Shown here one piece after another: positions 25,407 to 32,655 of a stretch of 64,000 nt of DNA. Position numbers and translations under genes: made by a program. The number at the start of each line of letters is the position of its first letter. Positions within the stretch are counted from its first letter, which is position 1. The DNA lies in contig CAJPQG010000001.1 of NCBI GenBank assembly GCA_905372785.1, positions 124,001 to 188,000 on the forward strand, in the 5' to 3' direction. The stretch is from Candidatus Saccharimonadota bacterium (GTDB taxonomy: Bacteria; Patescibacteriota; Saccharimonadia; Saccharimonadales; Saccharimonadaceae). Below the pieces are notes generated by a model, which saw only the letters and a list, made by a program, of their open reading frames with translations, was not told the DNA's origin and made no database searches.

Positions 25407-26998
25407 TATGCACCTCCAGGGCCAATTTGCCGCATAATGGTTGTGGCCTGCACTGGCCGTTTAGCTGCCACTTGCAGGATTCGGTGTGGATCGAACAAGG
25501 CTCGAATGGCTTCGTGTAGTGCCATTTCAGCGTCGCTCACCGCCTTGAAGGCAGTTGCCGCCTTAATTTGGCCTTCACCACCACTGGCGACGACAACGCC
25601 ATTGACCGATTGTACAACTTCGCTCACTGCCATCAGCAGCCCCATCATACCTTGCCGATCAACTAATTTTTCATTGTGACACACTGGATAAAAGTAAATC
25701 TCACCGCTATTCATATCGTAGCGCCACGGCAGCGCCACTTTTTGGGCTGCCTCAATACGGCCGAGCCGACTCCTAAAGTCATTACCATCAAGCGACGGCA
25801 CAGCCATGCGTCCAAAGAACTTTGGCACAAAACCACGCTCATCTCGTGCTACCGCAAACTCTTGCAGCGACTGCAACTGACACCACAGAACATCACTCTC
25901 ATCCTCGATTAGCTGCAGCATACCTTCCGGGAAATCCTGAAACAACTGTGCTATTCGTTTAAAGATTTTGCTCATTTTGCGCTCTGGCACATTATCCCAG
26001 CGGCATATCATAATTGCATCATCTGAAGAAACCGCACCAAAATCTGCTGGCATACGACCTGATGCATCAGCAATATAAGCGAAGCTACCGGCCAAAATAG
26101 CAGCCTGCGTTGGCTCTAACTCAAGTGCATCTTCTGCGGCTCGGTACATAGCCCCGCCATGAGCCAACTTAATCGCCATACCGCCACTAAACTGTGCTTT
26201 TGGTCCAACGCGCATAATAATTTCAGAAATAATACCAAGTGTGCCCTGGCTGCCTACAAATAACGGAGTTAGATCCATACCGCCTTTTTCGTCACGTAAC
26301 TGGCCGATACCTGGATAGCCTAGGCCTGAAGGTAGCGCCTGGTTAGATAACATTGAAATTGTATCAACATATTCTTCGTAAATTGTGTCGATGCCTCGGT
26401 AGATTTCACCTTCAAATCCAGTTAGCTGTTTCTTCTGCTCCACGTCTCGACGCGATAGGTATCCAGTCTCAATAGTGGTACCGTTAGAAAGTACTACCTC
26501 AAGCCGATCTATGGCGTCAACGGCGCCACTGTCATAGGCAAACTTATTGCCAGCAATCGCACCACCAATCGTAGCAGCTGCCCTATTCTGTTCAAAGTTC
26601 CCAAAGTCTACTGCTAGCTCTTGATCATACTGACTTAAAAATGCCTGACAACTTGCAATCGTGGCTCCAGCCTGCATTCGGAGCAGCCCCTGCTTACCAT
26701 CGTATTCTTCTACTCTAGACAGCTGAGAAAGGTCCATAGCCGCACCGTGTGTTTGTGCTGCGCCCGTCGCATCGCTACCGCTACCGCGAGCCACCACGGG
26801 GAGCTGGGTACCCTTTTCAGCCAGTTGCCAACAAAACTTTAATGTTCTTGTAATATCTTCTGTACTATGCGGAATTACCACAAACTGCGGCAATTGCGTA
26901 AACCCACCTGGGCCAACCGCATACTGTTCACGTGTCCACAAATCGGCATATGCTTGCCCCTCTAATCGCCGATTTAAATACACCGCTGCCCTATTCAT
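25406..26998 (-). CDS. FAD-binding oxidoreductase (PCMH type)
   Basis: A 530-residue flavoprotein of the glycolate oxidase GlcD / D-lactate dehydrogenase superfamily. The PCMH-type FAD domain is marked by LPVVARGSGSDATGA (about residues 75-90), AATIGGAIAGNKF (about 140) and PLFVGSQGTLGIISEI (about 240). The donor and acceptor cannot be told from sequence. No iron-sulfur subunit or respiratory gene is nearby, so it may pass electrons to oxygen or a quinone scavenged from the host. It heads the operon with the SpoU methylase and hisS. An AGAGG ribosome-binding site precedes the ATG. Confidence 0.85.
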   Translation of the reverse strand: MNRAAVYLNRRLEGQAYADLWTREQYAVGPGGFTQLPQFVVIPHSTEDITRTLKFCWQLAEKGTQLPVVARGSGSDATGAAQTHGAAMDLSQLSRVEEYDGKQGLLRMQAGATIASCQAFLSQYDQELAVDFGNFEQNRAAATIGGAIAGNKFAYDSGAVDAIDRLEVVLSNGTTIETGYLSRRDVEQKKQLTGFEGEIYRGIDTIYEEYVDTISMLSNQALPSGLGYPGIGQLRDEKGGMDLTPLFVGSQGTLGIISEIIMRVGPKAQFSGGMAIKLAHGGAMYRAAEDALELEPTQAAILAGSFAYIADASGRMPADFGAVSSDDAIMICRWDNVPERKMSKIFKRIAQLFQDFPEGMLQLIEDESDVLWCQLQSLQEFAVARDERGFVPKFFGRMAVPSLDGNDFRSRLGRIEAAQKVALPWRYDMNSGEIYFYPVCHNEKLVDRQGMMGLLMAVSEVVQSVNGVVVASGGEGQIKAATAFKAVSDAEMALHEAIRALFDPHRILQVAAKRPVQATTIMRQIGPGGA

Positions 26999-27030
26999 AG
27001 TAGCCTCTCATCCTCCTTTTCATTAATTCT

Positions 27031-27036
27031 AGTATA
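27031..27036 (-). promoter_or_regulatory. -10 box of the FAD oxidoreductase operon
   Basis: TATACT on the minus strand preceded by TGG (extended -10), 33 nt before the ATG. The -35 (TTTTCC, 18-nt spacer) is weak. Confidence 0.5.
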
Positions 27037-27068
27037 CCAAATTGCCCGGCCAGAGGAAAATACGCCCA

Positions 27069-27092
27069 TAAAAAAACACCCATACCTGGGTG
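27069..27092 (-). terminator. Terminator of tRNA-Leu
   Basis: Minus-strand hairpin CACCCAGG-TA-TGGGTG with seven T residues after it, about 20 nt past the tRNA 3' end. Confidence 0.8.
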
Positions 27093-27109
27093 CTTTAACA
27101 GTCTTATTC

Positions 27110-27194
27110 TGGTACACGAGAGAGGACTCGAACCTCCACGCCCGAAGGCACTAGCTCCTAAGGCTAGCGTGTCTACCAATTCCACCACTCGTGC
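27110..27194 (-). tRNA. tRNA-Leu (anticodon UAG)
   Basis: On the minus strand the acceptor stem GCACGAG pairs with CTCGTGT (first pair G-U), followed by discriminator A and an encoded CCA. The anticodon arm CTAGC-CTTAGGA-GCTAG gives anticodon TAG, reading CUA. The long variable arm (GTGCCTTCGGGCGT) and the GGTTCGAGTCC T-arm are typical of leucine tRNA. It has its own promoter (27222-27250) and terminator. The small reading frame across it is spurious. Confidence 0.97.
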
Positions 27195-27221
27195 GTGTAT
27201 ACCGGCTGACTGATTGTTTCT

Positions 27222-27250
27222 ACTATACCAAGTGACCTGGGCCTTGTAAA
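27222..27250 (-). promoter_or_regulatory. Promoter of tRNA-Leu
   Basis: Minus strand: -35 TTTACA at 27245-27250, a 17-nt spacer, -10 TATAGT at 27222-27227. The start would lie about 20 nt before the mature tRNA. Confidence 0.8.
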
Positions 27251-27283
27251 GGACAAAATTACCAGCAAAGGCTCAGTAAAAGC

Positions 27284-27314
27284 AAGAGGCGCCAGTCCGT
27301 CGACTACGCCTCTT
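27284..27314 (-). terminator. Terminator overlapping the rsmD stop
   Basis: An 8-bp stem (AAGAGGCG / CGCCTCTT) with the rsmD stop codon in the loop; the following minus-strand TTGCTTTTA is moderately T-rich. Confidence 0.5.
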
Positions 27315-27888
27315 TGCGGTAAAGAGTAATGTTCGCGTTTCCATAAGACCGATTGTCCACCACAACTACCTTTCCCATTAGGCTCGGAACCTCACCCTTA
27401 CCTGAATGTGATAATACCATAAGCCCGCCCGGTTTGAGTAGTCTAAAAAGCAACGCTACTGTGGAAAACTGCTCATTATTATAGGGTGGATCAGCAAAAA
27501 TTACATCAAAAAGCGGAGTTTCCCACAGTTCATCCTGCTCGCTATGTCCGGCAAGTTGCCCTTGTCGCTGAACCCAAGAATATACCGGCGACTGCACAAG
27601 CACCGCCTCATCTCCGCAGCCCAGCAACGCCTTATTGTCACGCAGTGTACGCATCGCCGCCCTATCTTTCTCGATAAAGACGGCCCGAACCGCACCACGG
27701 CTTAACGCTTCAAACCCAAGCGCCCCACTGCCGGCAAATGCATCAAGCACGTCAGCGCCCTCTATCGCGCCGTGTAGTCGGTTGTAAATGGCTCCTCTCG
27801 CTCGCTCGCTCATTGGGTGCGTTTTAAAGGTTGATGGTGCTTTTATGCTGCGCCCACCGTATTTACCAGAAATTAATCTCATATGCAT
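27304..27888 (-). CDS. rsmD: 16S rRNA (guanine(966)-N(2))-methyltransferase
   Basis: SAM-dependent enzyme that methylates G966 in the 16S P-site loop. The 194-residue product has MRLISGKYGGRSIKAP near the start, the SAM motif DVLDAFAGSGALGFEALSRGA (about residues 46-66) and the catalytic FADPPYNNEQ (NPPY-type). Length is normal. ATG 27888 lies 6 nt after a TACACT box and the usual N-terminus begins at the second ATG, 27882; neither has a Shine-Dalgarno, so a leaderless mRNA is likely. It ends in its own terminator next to the tRNA gene. Confidence 0.93.
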   Translation of the reverse strand: MHMRLISGKYGGRSIKAPSTFKTHPMSERARGAIYNRLHGAIEGADVLDAFAGSGALGFEALSRGAVRAVFIEKDRAAMRTLRDNKALLGCGDEAVLVQSPVYSWVQRQGQLAGHSEQDELWETPLFDVIFADPPYNNEQFSTVALLFRLLKPGGLMVLSHSGKGEVPSLMGKVVVVDNRSYGNANITLYRKEA

Positions 27889-27894
27889 ACGTTT

Positions 27895-27900
27895 AGTGTA
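27895..27900 (-). promoter_or_regulatory. -10 box of rsmD
   Basis: TACACT on the minus strand, 6 nt before ATG 27888. It is a weaker box than the others in the leaderless set. Confidence 0.45.
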
Positions 27901-27932
27901 TCATGAGATGTCTTAGCGGTAGAACTGCCGCC

Positions 27933-29963
27933 CTAGTTAAGTGTCGTAATGCGCTGGCATTTCTCAACTGCAGCTGCTAATTCTGGATACTGTGAGATAT
28001 CTTGACCAGACTCGCAGAACCAAGCAGCTGCCTTCTGCGCACGAGCGATAAGCCTACTATCACCAAGTGAAGCAACCTGAAGTCGTAAGGCTCCATGCTG
28101 CATGCGGCCATATATCTCGCCAGGGCCTCGCAGCTGCAAGTCGACCTCGGCTAAATGAAACCCATCGGTAGATCGCTCTATCTCTTGCAAGCGCCGACTA
28201 GGCTTCTGCGAGCTGCTCATCACCAAATGACAATAGCTCTGGTGCTGCCCCCTACCGACGCGGCCACGCAATTGATGCAGCTGACTAAGCCCAAAATGAT
28301 CAGCATTTTCAATGACCATTACTGTAGCGTTAGGAACGTCAACACCGACTTCAACCACCGTTGTGCTAACTAAAATGTCTATCTCGCCGGCAGAAAATTG
28401 TCGCATAACTGCATCCTTCTCGGCAGCCTTGAGCCTACCATGCAATAGGCCAATACGATACGTGCCAAGAATGCTATTTCGCAGTCGCTGCAGTTCCGCC
28501 TCAACGCTCCTCTTGTCATTGTCTGCATTTTCATCAATTAGCGGGCAGATAACGTACGCCTGCCGGCCGGCAGCAACCTCTTCTTTAACCGCTTCATCAA
28601 GACGTCGGCGTGATACCGGGTTCCAAATCTTTGTATGAATTGGTCGGCGACCTGCTGGCAACTCATCGATAACTGTGCTATCCAGCTCGCCGTACACTGT
28701 GAGTGCCAGGCTACGGGGGATCGGCGTAGCTGTCATAGCAAGCAAATGCGGCATCGTATCACCCTTTTCAAGCAGCGCCTGCCGCTGAGCCACACCAAAC
28801 CGATGCTGCTCATCGACCACCACTAAATTAAGATTCTTAAACGTCACAGAATCTTGAATAAGCGCATGTGTACCAACTATTATATCTACCTCACCCGCAG
28901 CGATACGAGCCAAAAGCTCCTGGCGAGCCGCTCCCTTAACGCTTGCGGTGAGTAGCCCAACACTAATGCCGTGCGGTGCCAGCAACTTTGCGATAGAGCT
29001 CGCATGCTGCTGCGCAAGAATCTCTGTTGGAGCCATAATTGCTGTTTGAAAGTCGTGGTGAGCGAGCAAGCTTGCCACAAGCGCCGCAACTACCGTTTTT
29101 CCCGCTCCAACATCACCCTGCATCAATCGATTCATCGGCCTATCTTTGGCAATATCCTGGAAGATATCCCAAGCTGCTCGGCGCTGCGCACCCGTCAATT
29201 GAAACGGCAAGGTGTCTACAATATTACGAACATATGCTGCATTAAAAGCCACCGGACGCGCCGCTAAGCTATGGTGAGCGCTTTTATTATATTGAGCTGC
29301 AAGCAGCAAGGAAAACACCTCTTCAAAAGCAATTCGCCGACGTCCAGCTTCAATATCATCTGTATTTTTTGGAAAGTGGACAGCCTGCAGAGCCTCACCG
29401 CGCTCAAGCAGCCCCTCTCTCTGCAGTAGCTCTTCCGGCAACGTCTCGGGCATGAATGGAATTAGTGGTTCTACCTCTCGTAACACCTTCCGCACAAGCT
29501 GCTGTTTTAACCCTTTTACTTGATGGTATACCGGCGTAAGACGGCTACCAGATGCAGGCACCTGAGCAAACTTTTCAACGCTTGGATTGGTAATTTGATA
29601 TTTATTATACGAGAAAGCCAACTCCCCAGAAAAATAAAACTCATCCTGGCTTTGCAGCTGCTGCGCCCGATACGGCTGATTAAACCATACTGCAGTTATT
29701 TTGCCGCTATCATCAGCGAGTGTGGCCGTCGTAATTGTCAGCCCTCGCCGCACTGATCGCACTTGTACTTTTTCGCAGCGCGCTGCAATAGTCACCTTGC
29801 CTGGCACTAAGTCTGCAATTCGCGTCGTCACCGTAAAGTCATCGTATCGAAAAGGTAAAAAATTAATAATATCACCAGCAGTCTCCAGCCCAGCATCTGC
29901 CAGTTTTTTAGCCGTTACCGGGCCAACGCCTTTTAGCTCAGCAACAGGCGTCAGTAAATGCAT
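27933..29963 (-). CDS. recG: ATP-dependent DNA helicase RecG
   Basis: Helicase that rescues stalled forks by branch migration. The 676-residue product has an N-terminal wedge/OB domain starting at LKGVGPVTAKKLADAG, then Walker A QGDVGAGKTVVAA, DEQH box (VVVDEQHRFGV), motif III (AMTATPIPRSL) and the C-terminal QLRGRVGRG motif VI. Length is normal. The start touches the stop of the yibE/F-like gene, so it is the third gene of a tyrS-yibE/F-recG operon. Confidence 0.97.
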   Translation of the reverse strand: MHLLTPVAELKGVGPVTAKKLADAGLETAGDIINFLPFRYDDFTVTTRIADLVPGKVTIAARCEKVQVRSVRRGLTITTATLADDSGKITAVWFNQPYRAQQLQSQDEFYFSGELAFSYNKYQITNPSVEKFAQVPASGSRLTPVYHQVKGLKQQLVRKVLREVEPLIPFMPETLPEELLQREGLLERGEALQAVHFPKNTDDIEAGRRRIAFEEVFSLLLAAQYNKSAHHSLAARPVAFNAAYVRNIVDTLPFQLTGAQRRAAWDIFQDIAKDRPMNRLMQGDVGAGKTVVAALVASLLAHHDFQTAIMAPTEILAQQHASSIAKLLAPHGISVGLLTASVKGAARQELLARIAAGEVDIIVGTHALIQDSVTFKNLNLVVVDEQHRFGVAQRQALLEKGDTMPHLLAMTATPIPRSLALTVYGELDSTVIDELPAGRRPIHTKIWNPVSRRRLDEAVKEEVAAGRQAYVICPLIDENADNDKRSVEAELQRLRNSILGTYRIGLLHGRLKAAEKDAVMRQFSAGEIDILVSTTVVEVGVDVPNATVMVIENADHFGLSQLHQLRGRVGRGQHQSYCHLVMSSSQKPSRRLQEIERSTDGFHLAEVDLQLRGPGEIYGRMQHGALRLQVASLGDSRLIARAQKAAAWFCESGQDISQYPELAAAVEKCQRITTLN

Positions 29964-31274
29964 TTAGGCTGCATCTCCTTGCTGCTTATTCTGCCCCATA
30001 GCGTGCTCATGCCCGTGTGTATGACCAACCCCGTGCGAAGTGTCATCGCTTGGCCGCAAATAACGCGCGGCTAGATAGGTCGCCAAAGGAACAGACAATA
30101 GCAAAATTGCGCTCGATACACCAGTTCGCACAAATTCTAGGGCAATAATTTCACTGTTCATAAGCAGTATACCACCGGCAACACCGGTTTGCTGATTTTG
30201 TTGCATAACCAGCAAAATTGCCATCAAAAACGGCAGCCCTGCACCAACATATGATAGTACCAGGGTGTTAATAATGGCACCGATATGATCACGGCCAATA
30301 TTCATTGCCTCACGATAAAGTGGCCACACCTTTGCGCCTGCAAACTGCTTGGTGCGACGCAGCGACTGCACGACGCTCATTTGCGTGACAATAATATCAT
30401 CAAGTGCACCGGCCGTTACTAGCACCACACCCCCAGCGATAATAGCCTGAATTGCAACATGGTGCTGCTGAGCTAGCATCACATTAGTTTCATCAAATAA
30501 TCCCTGGGTATGGAATAATGCCGTCATCTGCCACGACGCAAAAGCAGCAACGATAATACACACCGCCATACTACAAATAGCAATCCACGCCTGCCTCGTC
30601 CAACCATGACTAATAAGTAACGTCATTATTGCAATTACAAGCGCACCGATAGTGCCTGCCAGTAGACCATTAGCCCCTTGCAATATCGCATTAATGACTC
30701 CAGCAACTACAATAATGGTGCCGCCTAGGCCAAGCAAACTGCGAACGCCTCGCTTCCCCGCTACCAGTAGTACGATACCAATAAATACAAGTGCCGCCAA
30801 AATCATAGCAGGCAGTCGCCAGTGGTCATACAAAAAATCTTTGCTACTAGTGCGCTGCACAATAACGCTGTCACCTGCGTGGTATCGAGTGTAGAATGAG
30901 CCAGTAACTTGTACCTCTTGTCCACTTTGGTAGCCATCATGCAGGCGCACCGTAGCCTTCGACTCACTATCCTGCCGGATGAATGTACCACGTAAATACT
31001 CAGCTCGTGCACGCCACGCACCCTTTTCCTGCTCGCTGAGCGTATAAAAACTAGGTTCATTTTCAGCAACTGTTGGCTGATATGGCGTAACGAGCCATGC
31101 CATCGAGACTGCTCCAACAAGCATAATAGCGCTACATAGCGCCCCCAGCGGATGAGCAATCACCCAGCGCTTAGCCTTCAGTATGCGCTGTTTTGCCCAT
31201 ATAGCCATAGCCTTCACGCGAGGTGCTGCCGTATTTTTGGTGTCATCGTCCTTGTCTTTAATTGGCCGCTTCAT
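29964..31274 (-). CDS. YibE/F-family membrane protein
   Basis: A 436-residue polytopic membrane protein of the YibE/F family, whose biochemical role is not established. One helix at about residues 45-65 anchors an extracytoplasmic segment (about 70-150) with beta-rich character. About seven helices follow, containing the family stretch TAGALDDIIVTQMSVVQSL and GRDHIGAIINTLVLSYVGAGLP. The C-terminus is histidine-rich (HGVGHTHGHEH), suggesting metal binding, which is inference. It lies between tyrS and recG in one operon. Confidence 0.85.
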   Translation of the reverse strand: MKRPIKDKDDDTKNTAAPRVKAMAIWAKQRILKAKRWVIAHPLGALCSAIMLVGAVSMAWLVTPYQPTVAENEPSFYTLSEQEKGAWRARAEYLRGTFIRQDSESKATVRLHDGYQSGQEVQVTGSFYTRYHAGDSVIVQRTSSKDFLYDHWRLPAMILAALVFIGIVLLVAGKRGVRSLLGLGGTIIVVAGVINAILQGANGLLAGTIGALVIAIMTLLISHGWTRQAWIAICSMAVCIIVAAFASWQMTALFHTQGLFDETNVMLAQQHHVAIQAIIAGGVVLVTAGALDDIIVTQMSVVQSLRRTKQFAGAKVWPLYREAMNIGRDHIGAIINTLVLSYVGAGLPFLMAILLVMQQNQQTGVAGGILLMNSEIIALEFVRTGVSSAILLLSVPLATYLAARYLRPSDDTSHGVGHTHGHEHAMGQNKQQGDAA

Positions 31275-31298
31275 TTAATTGCCCCTTGCGTAGCATGG

Positions 31299-32516
31299 CT
31301 ACACCGTCACCAAAATAAATACGTTCTTACCTTTTTTAATCAAAGCTGGGCCGCTTAACTGCCGGTCTTCTTGTACCTTTTGTCCATCAATACGCACTGC
31401 GCCACCTGCAATCAATCGGCGGGCTTCGCCGTTGCTCTTTGCAGCCGCTGCTGCCACGAGCCCTGCAACAAGCGTTTTATGTTCAGCAGCTGAAACAGTT
31501 GGCACCTCGGCTGCTAGTGCCGTTAGCGCCACCTCACTTAGATCTGCCACCATGCGTCCACCAAACAATACTTCGGTTACATCTTCCACGGCTTTGCAGC
31601 GCTCTGCTCCGTGTACTAGGCTTGTAACCTCACGGGCCAGCACGCGCTGGCCATATCGTTTGCCGGGATTGCTTTCATGCTGCTGTACAACGGCCACAAT
31701 CTCCTCTTTTGGAAGCATGGTAAAAATCTTCAAATAGTCCTCAACGCTATCATCCTCTGTGCCAAGCCAGAATTGGTAAAAACGATACGGACTTGTCTTT
31801 GCTGGATCAAGCCACACCGCACCGCCTTCACTTTTACCAAATTTACGTCCAGTGCTCTTATTAACAATTAGCGGCGCCGTCATAGCGTGCACAGTTTGCC
31901 CTGTCTTTTTGCGAATTAGTTCTACGCCAGACAATAGGTTGCCCCACTGGTCACTTCCACCAATCTGCAGCGTAACATTATGCTGCTTGTGCAAGTGATA
32001 ATAATCGTATCCCTGCAGCAATGTATAGGTAAATTCAGCAAAACTCAGCCCACTACCATTCGCGATGCGGGCTTTGAAAAAGTCGCGCTGCGTGAGCTCT
32101 GCCATGTTAAAGCTCTTGCCAATATCACGTAAAAATGGAATCAGTGTAATCGGCATAAGCCAGTCGTAATTATCAACTAGTGTAAATTTTTTACCAGCAA
32201 AAATAGCACTCACCTGCTGGCTTAGTTGCTGTTTGTTGTAGGCTATTTCATCAAGTGGCAACAGCTCACGCTCTTTAGTGTCCCGCATATCACCAATTTG
32301 CGCCGTACCGCCGCCAACCAGCAACACCACATTATGACCAGCCTCCAGGAAGTGGCGCACCATCATATACACTGCAAGGTGACCGACATGCAAACTGTCA
32401 GCCGAAGGATCGGTGCCAAGATACAAGGTTCGTGACGCCCCGTCGATAACCGCCGCATCAGTAAATGTCGCCTGTTTCCAAAACCCACGCCACAGTAATT
32501 CTTCTGATAATTTCAT
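31299..32516 (-). CDS. tyrS: Tyrosine--tRNA ligase
   Basis: Class I synthetase that charges tRNA-Tyr. The 405-residue product has the HIGH-like motif HVGHLAVY (about residues 42-49), the KMSKS-like motif KFGKSEGG (about 230) and a C-terminal S4-like RNA-binding domain (GEARRLIAGGAVRIDGQKV). ATG 32516 has a GGGAGAGG ribosome-binding site. It is the first gene of tyrS-yibE/F-recG and is divergent from the penicillin-binding-protein gene. Confidence 0.97.
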   Translation of the reverse strand: MKLSEELLWRGFWKQATFTDAAVIDGASRTLYLGTDPSADSLHVGHLAVYMMVRHFLEAGHNVVLLVGGGTAQIGDMRDTKERELLPLDEIAYNKQQLSQQVSAIFAGKKFTLVDNYDWLMPITLIPFLRDIGKSFNMAELTQRDFFKARIANGSGLSFAEFTYTLLQGYDYYHLHKQHNVTLQIGGSDQWGNLLSGVELIRKKTGQTVHAMTAPLIVNKSTGRKFGKSEGGAVWLDPAKTSPYRFYQFWLGTEDDSVEDYLKIFTMLPKEEIVAVVQQHESNPGKRYGQRVLAREVTSLVHGAERCKAVEDVTEVLFGGRMVADLSEVALTALAAEVPTVSAAEHKTLVAGLVAAAAAKSNGEARRLIAGGAVRIDGQKVQEDRQLSGPALIKKGKNVFILVTV

Positions 32517-32570
32517 ACCTCTCCCTTTACCTCATTATTGCTCTGCCACTCCTGGCGTAATCTTGCTTTG

Positions 32571-32576
32571 ATTATA
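32571..32576 (-). promoter_or_regulatory. -10 box of the tyrS operon
   Basis: TATAAT on the minus strand about 55 nt before tyrS, preceded by TTTGG; the -35 (TTCGTA, 18-nt spacer) is poor. It lies just upstream of and divergent from the PBP promoter. Confidence 0.6.
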
Positions 32577-32587
32577 CCAAAAACTGC

Positions 32588-32617
32588 TTGCGAATACGAA
32601 CCAAAAATTGCTATTAT
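32588..32617 (+). promoter_or_regulatory. Promoter of the penicillin-binding protein gene
   Basis: Plus strand: -35 TTGCGA at 32588-32593, an 18-nt spacer, -10 TATTAT at 32612-32617 preceded by TGC (extended -10). The GTG start with AGGAGGAG ribosome-binding site (32640-32647) follows. Confidence 0.75.
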
Positions 32618-32655
32618 TTAACATAAGAGTATTTGCGACAGGAGGAGAGATACGA

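Noticed and set aside
26991..27188. 65-codon reading frame on the minus strand
   Set aside because: It runs through the tRNA-Leu gene; the MVELVDTLALGASAFGRGGSSPLSCT-type peptide is the usual false translation of a leucine tRNA.
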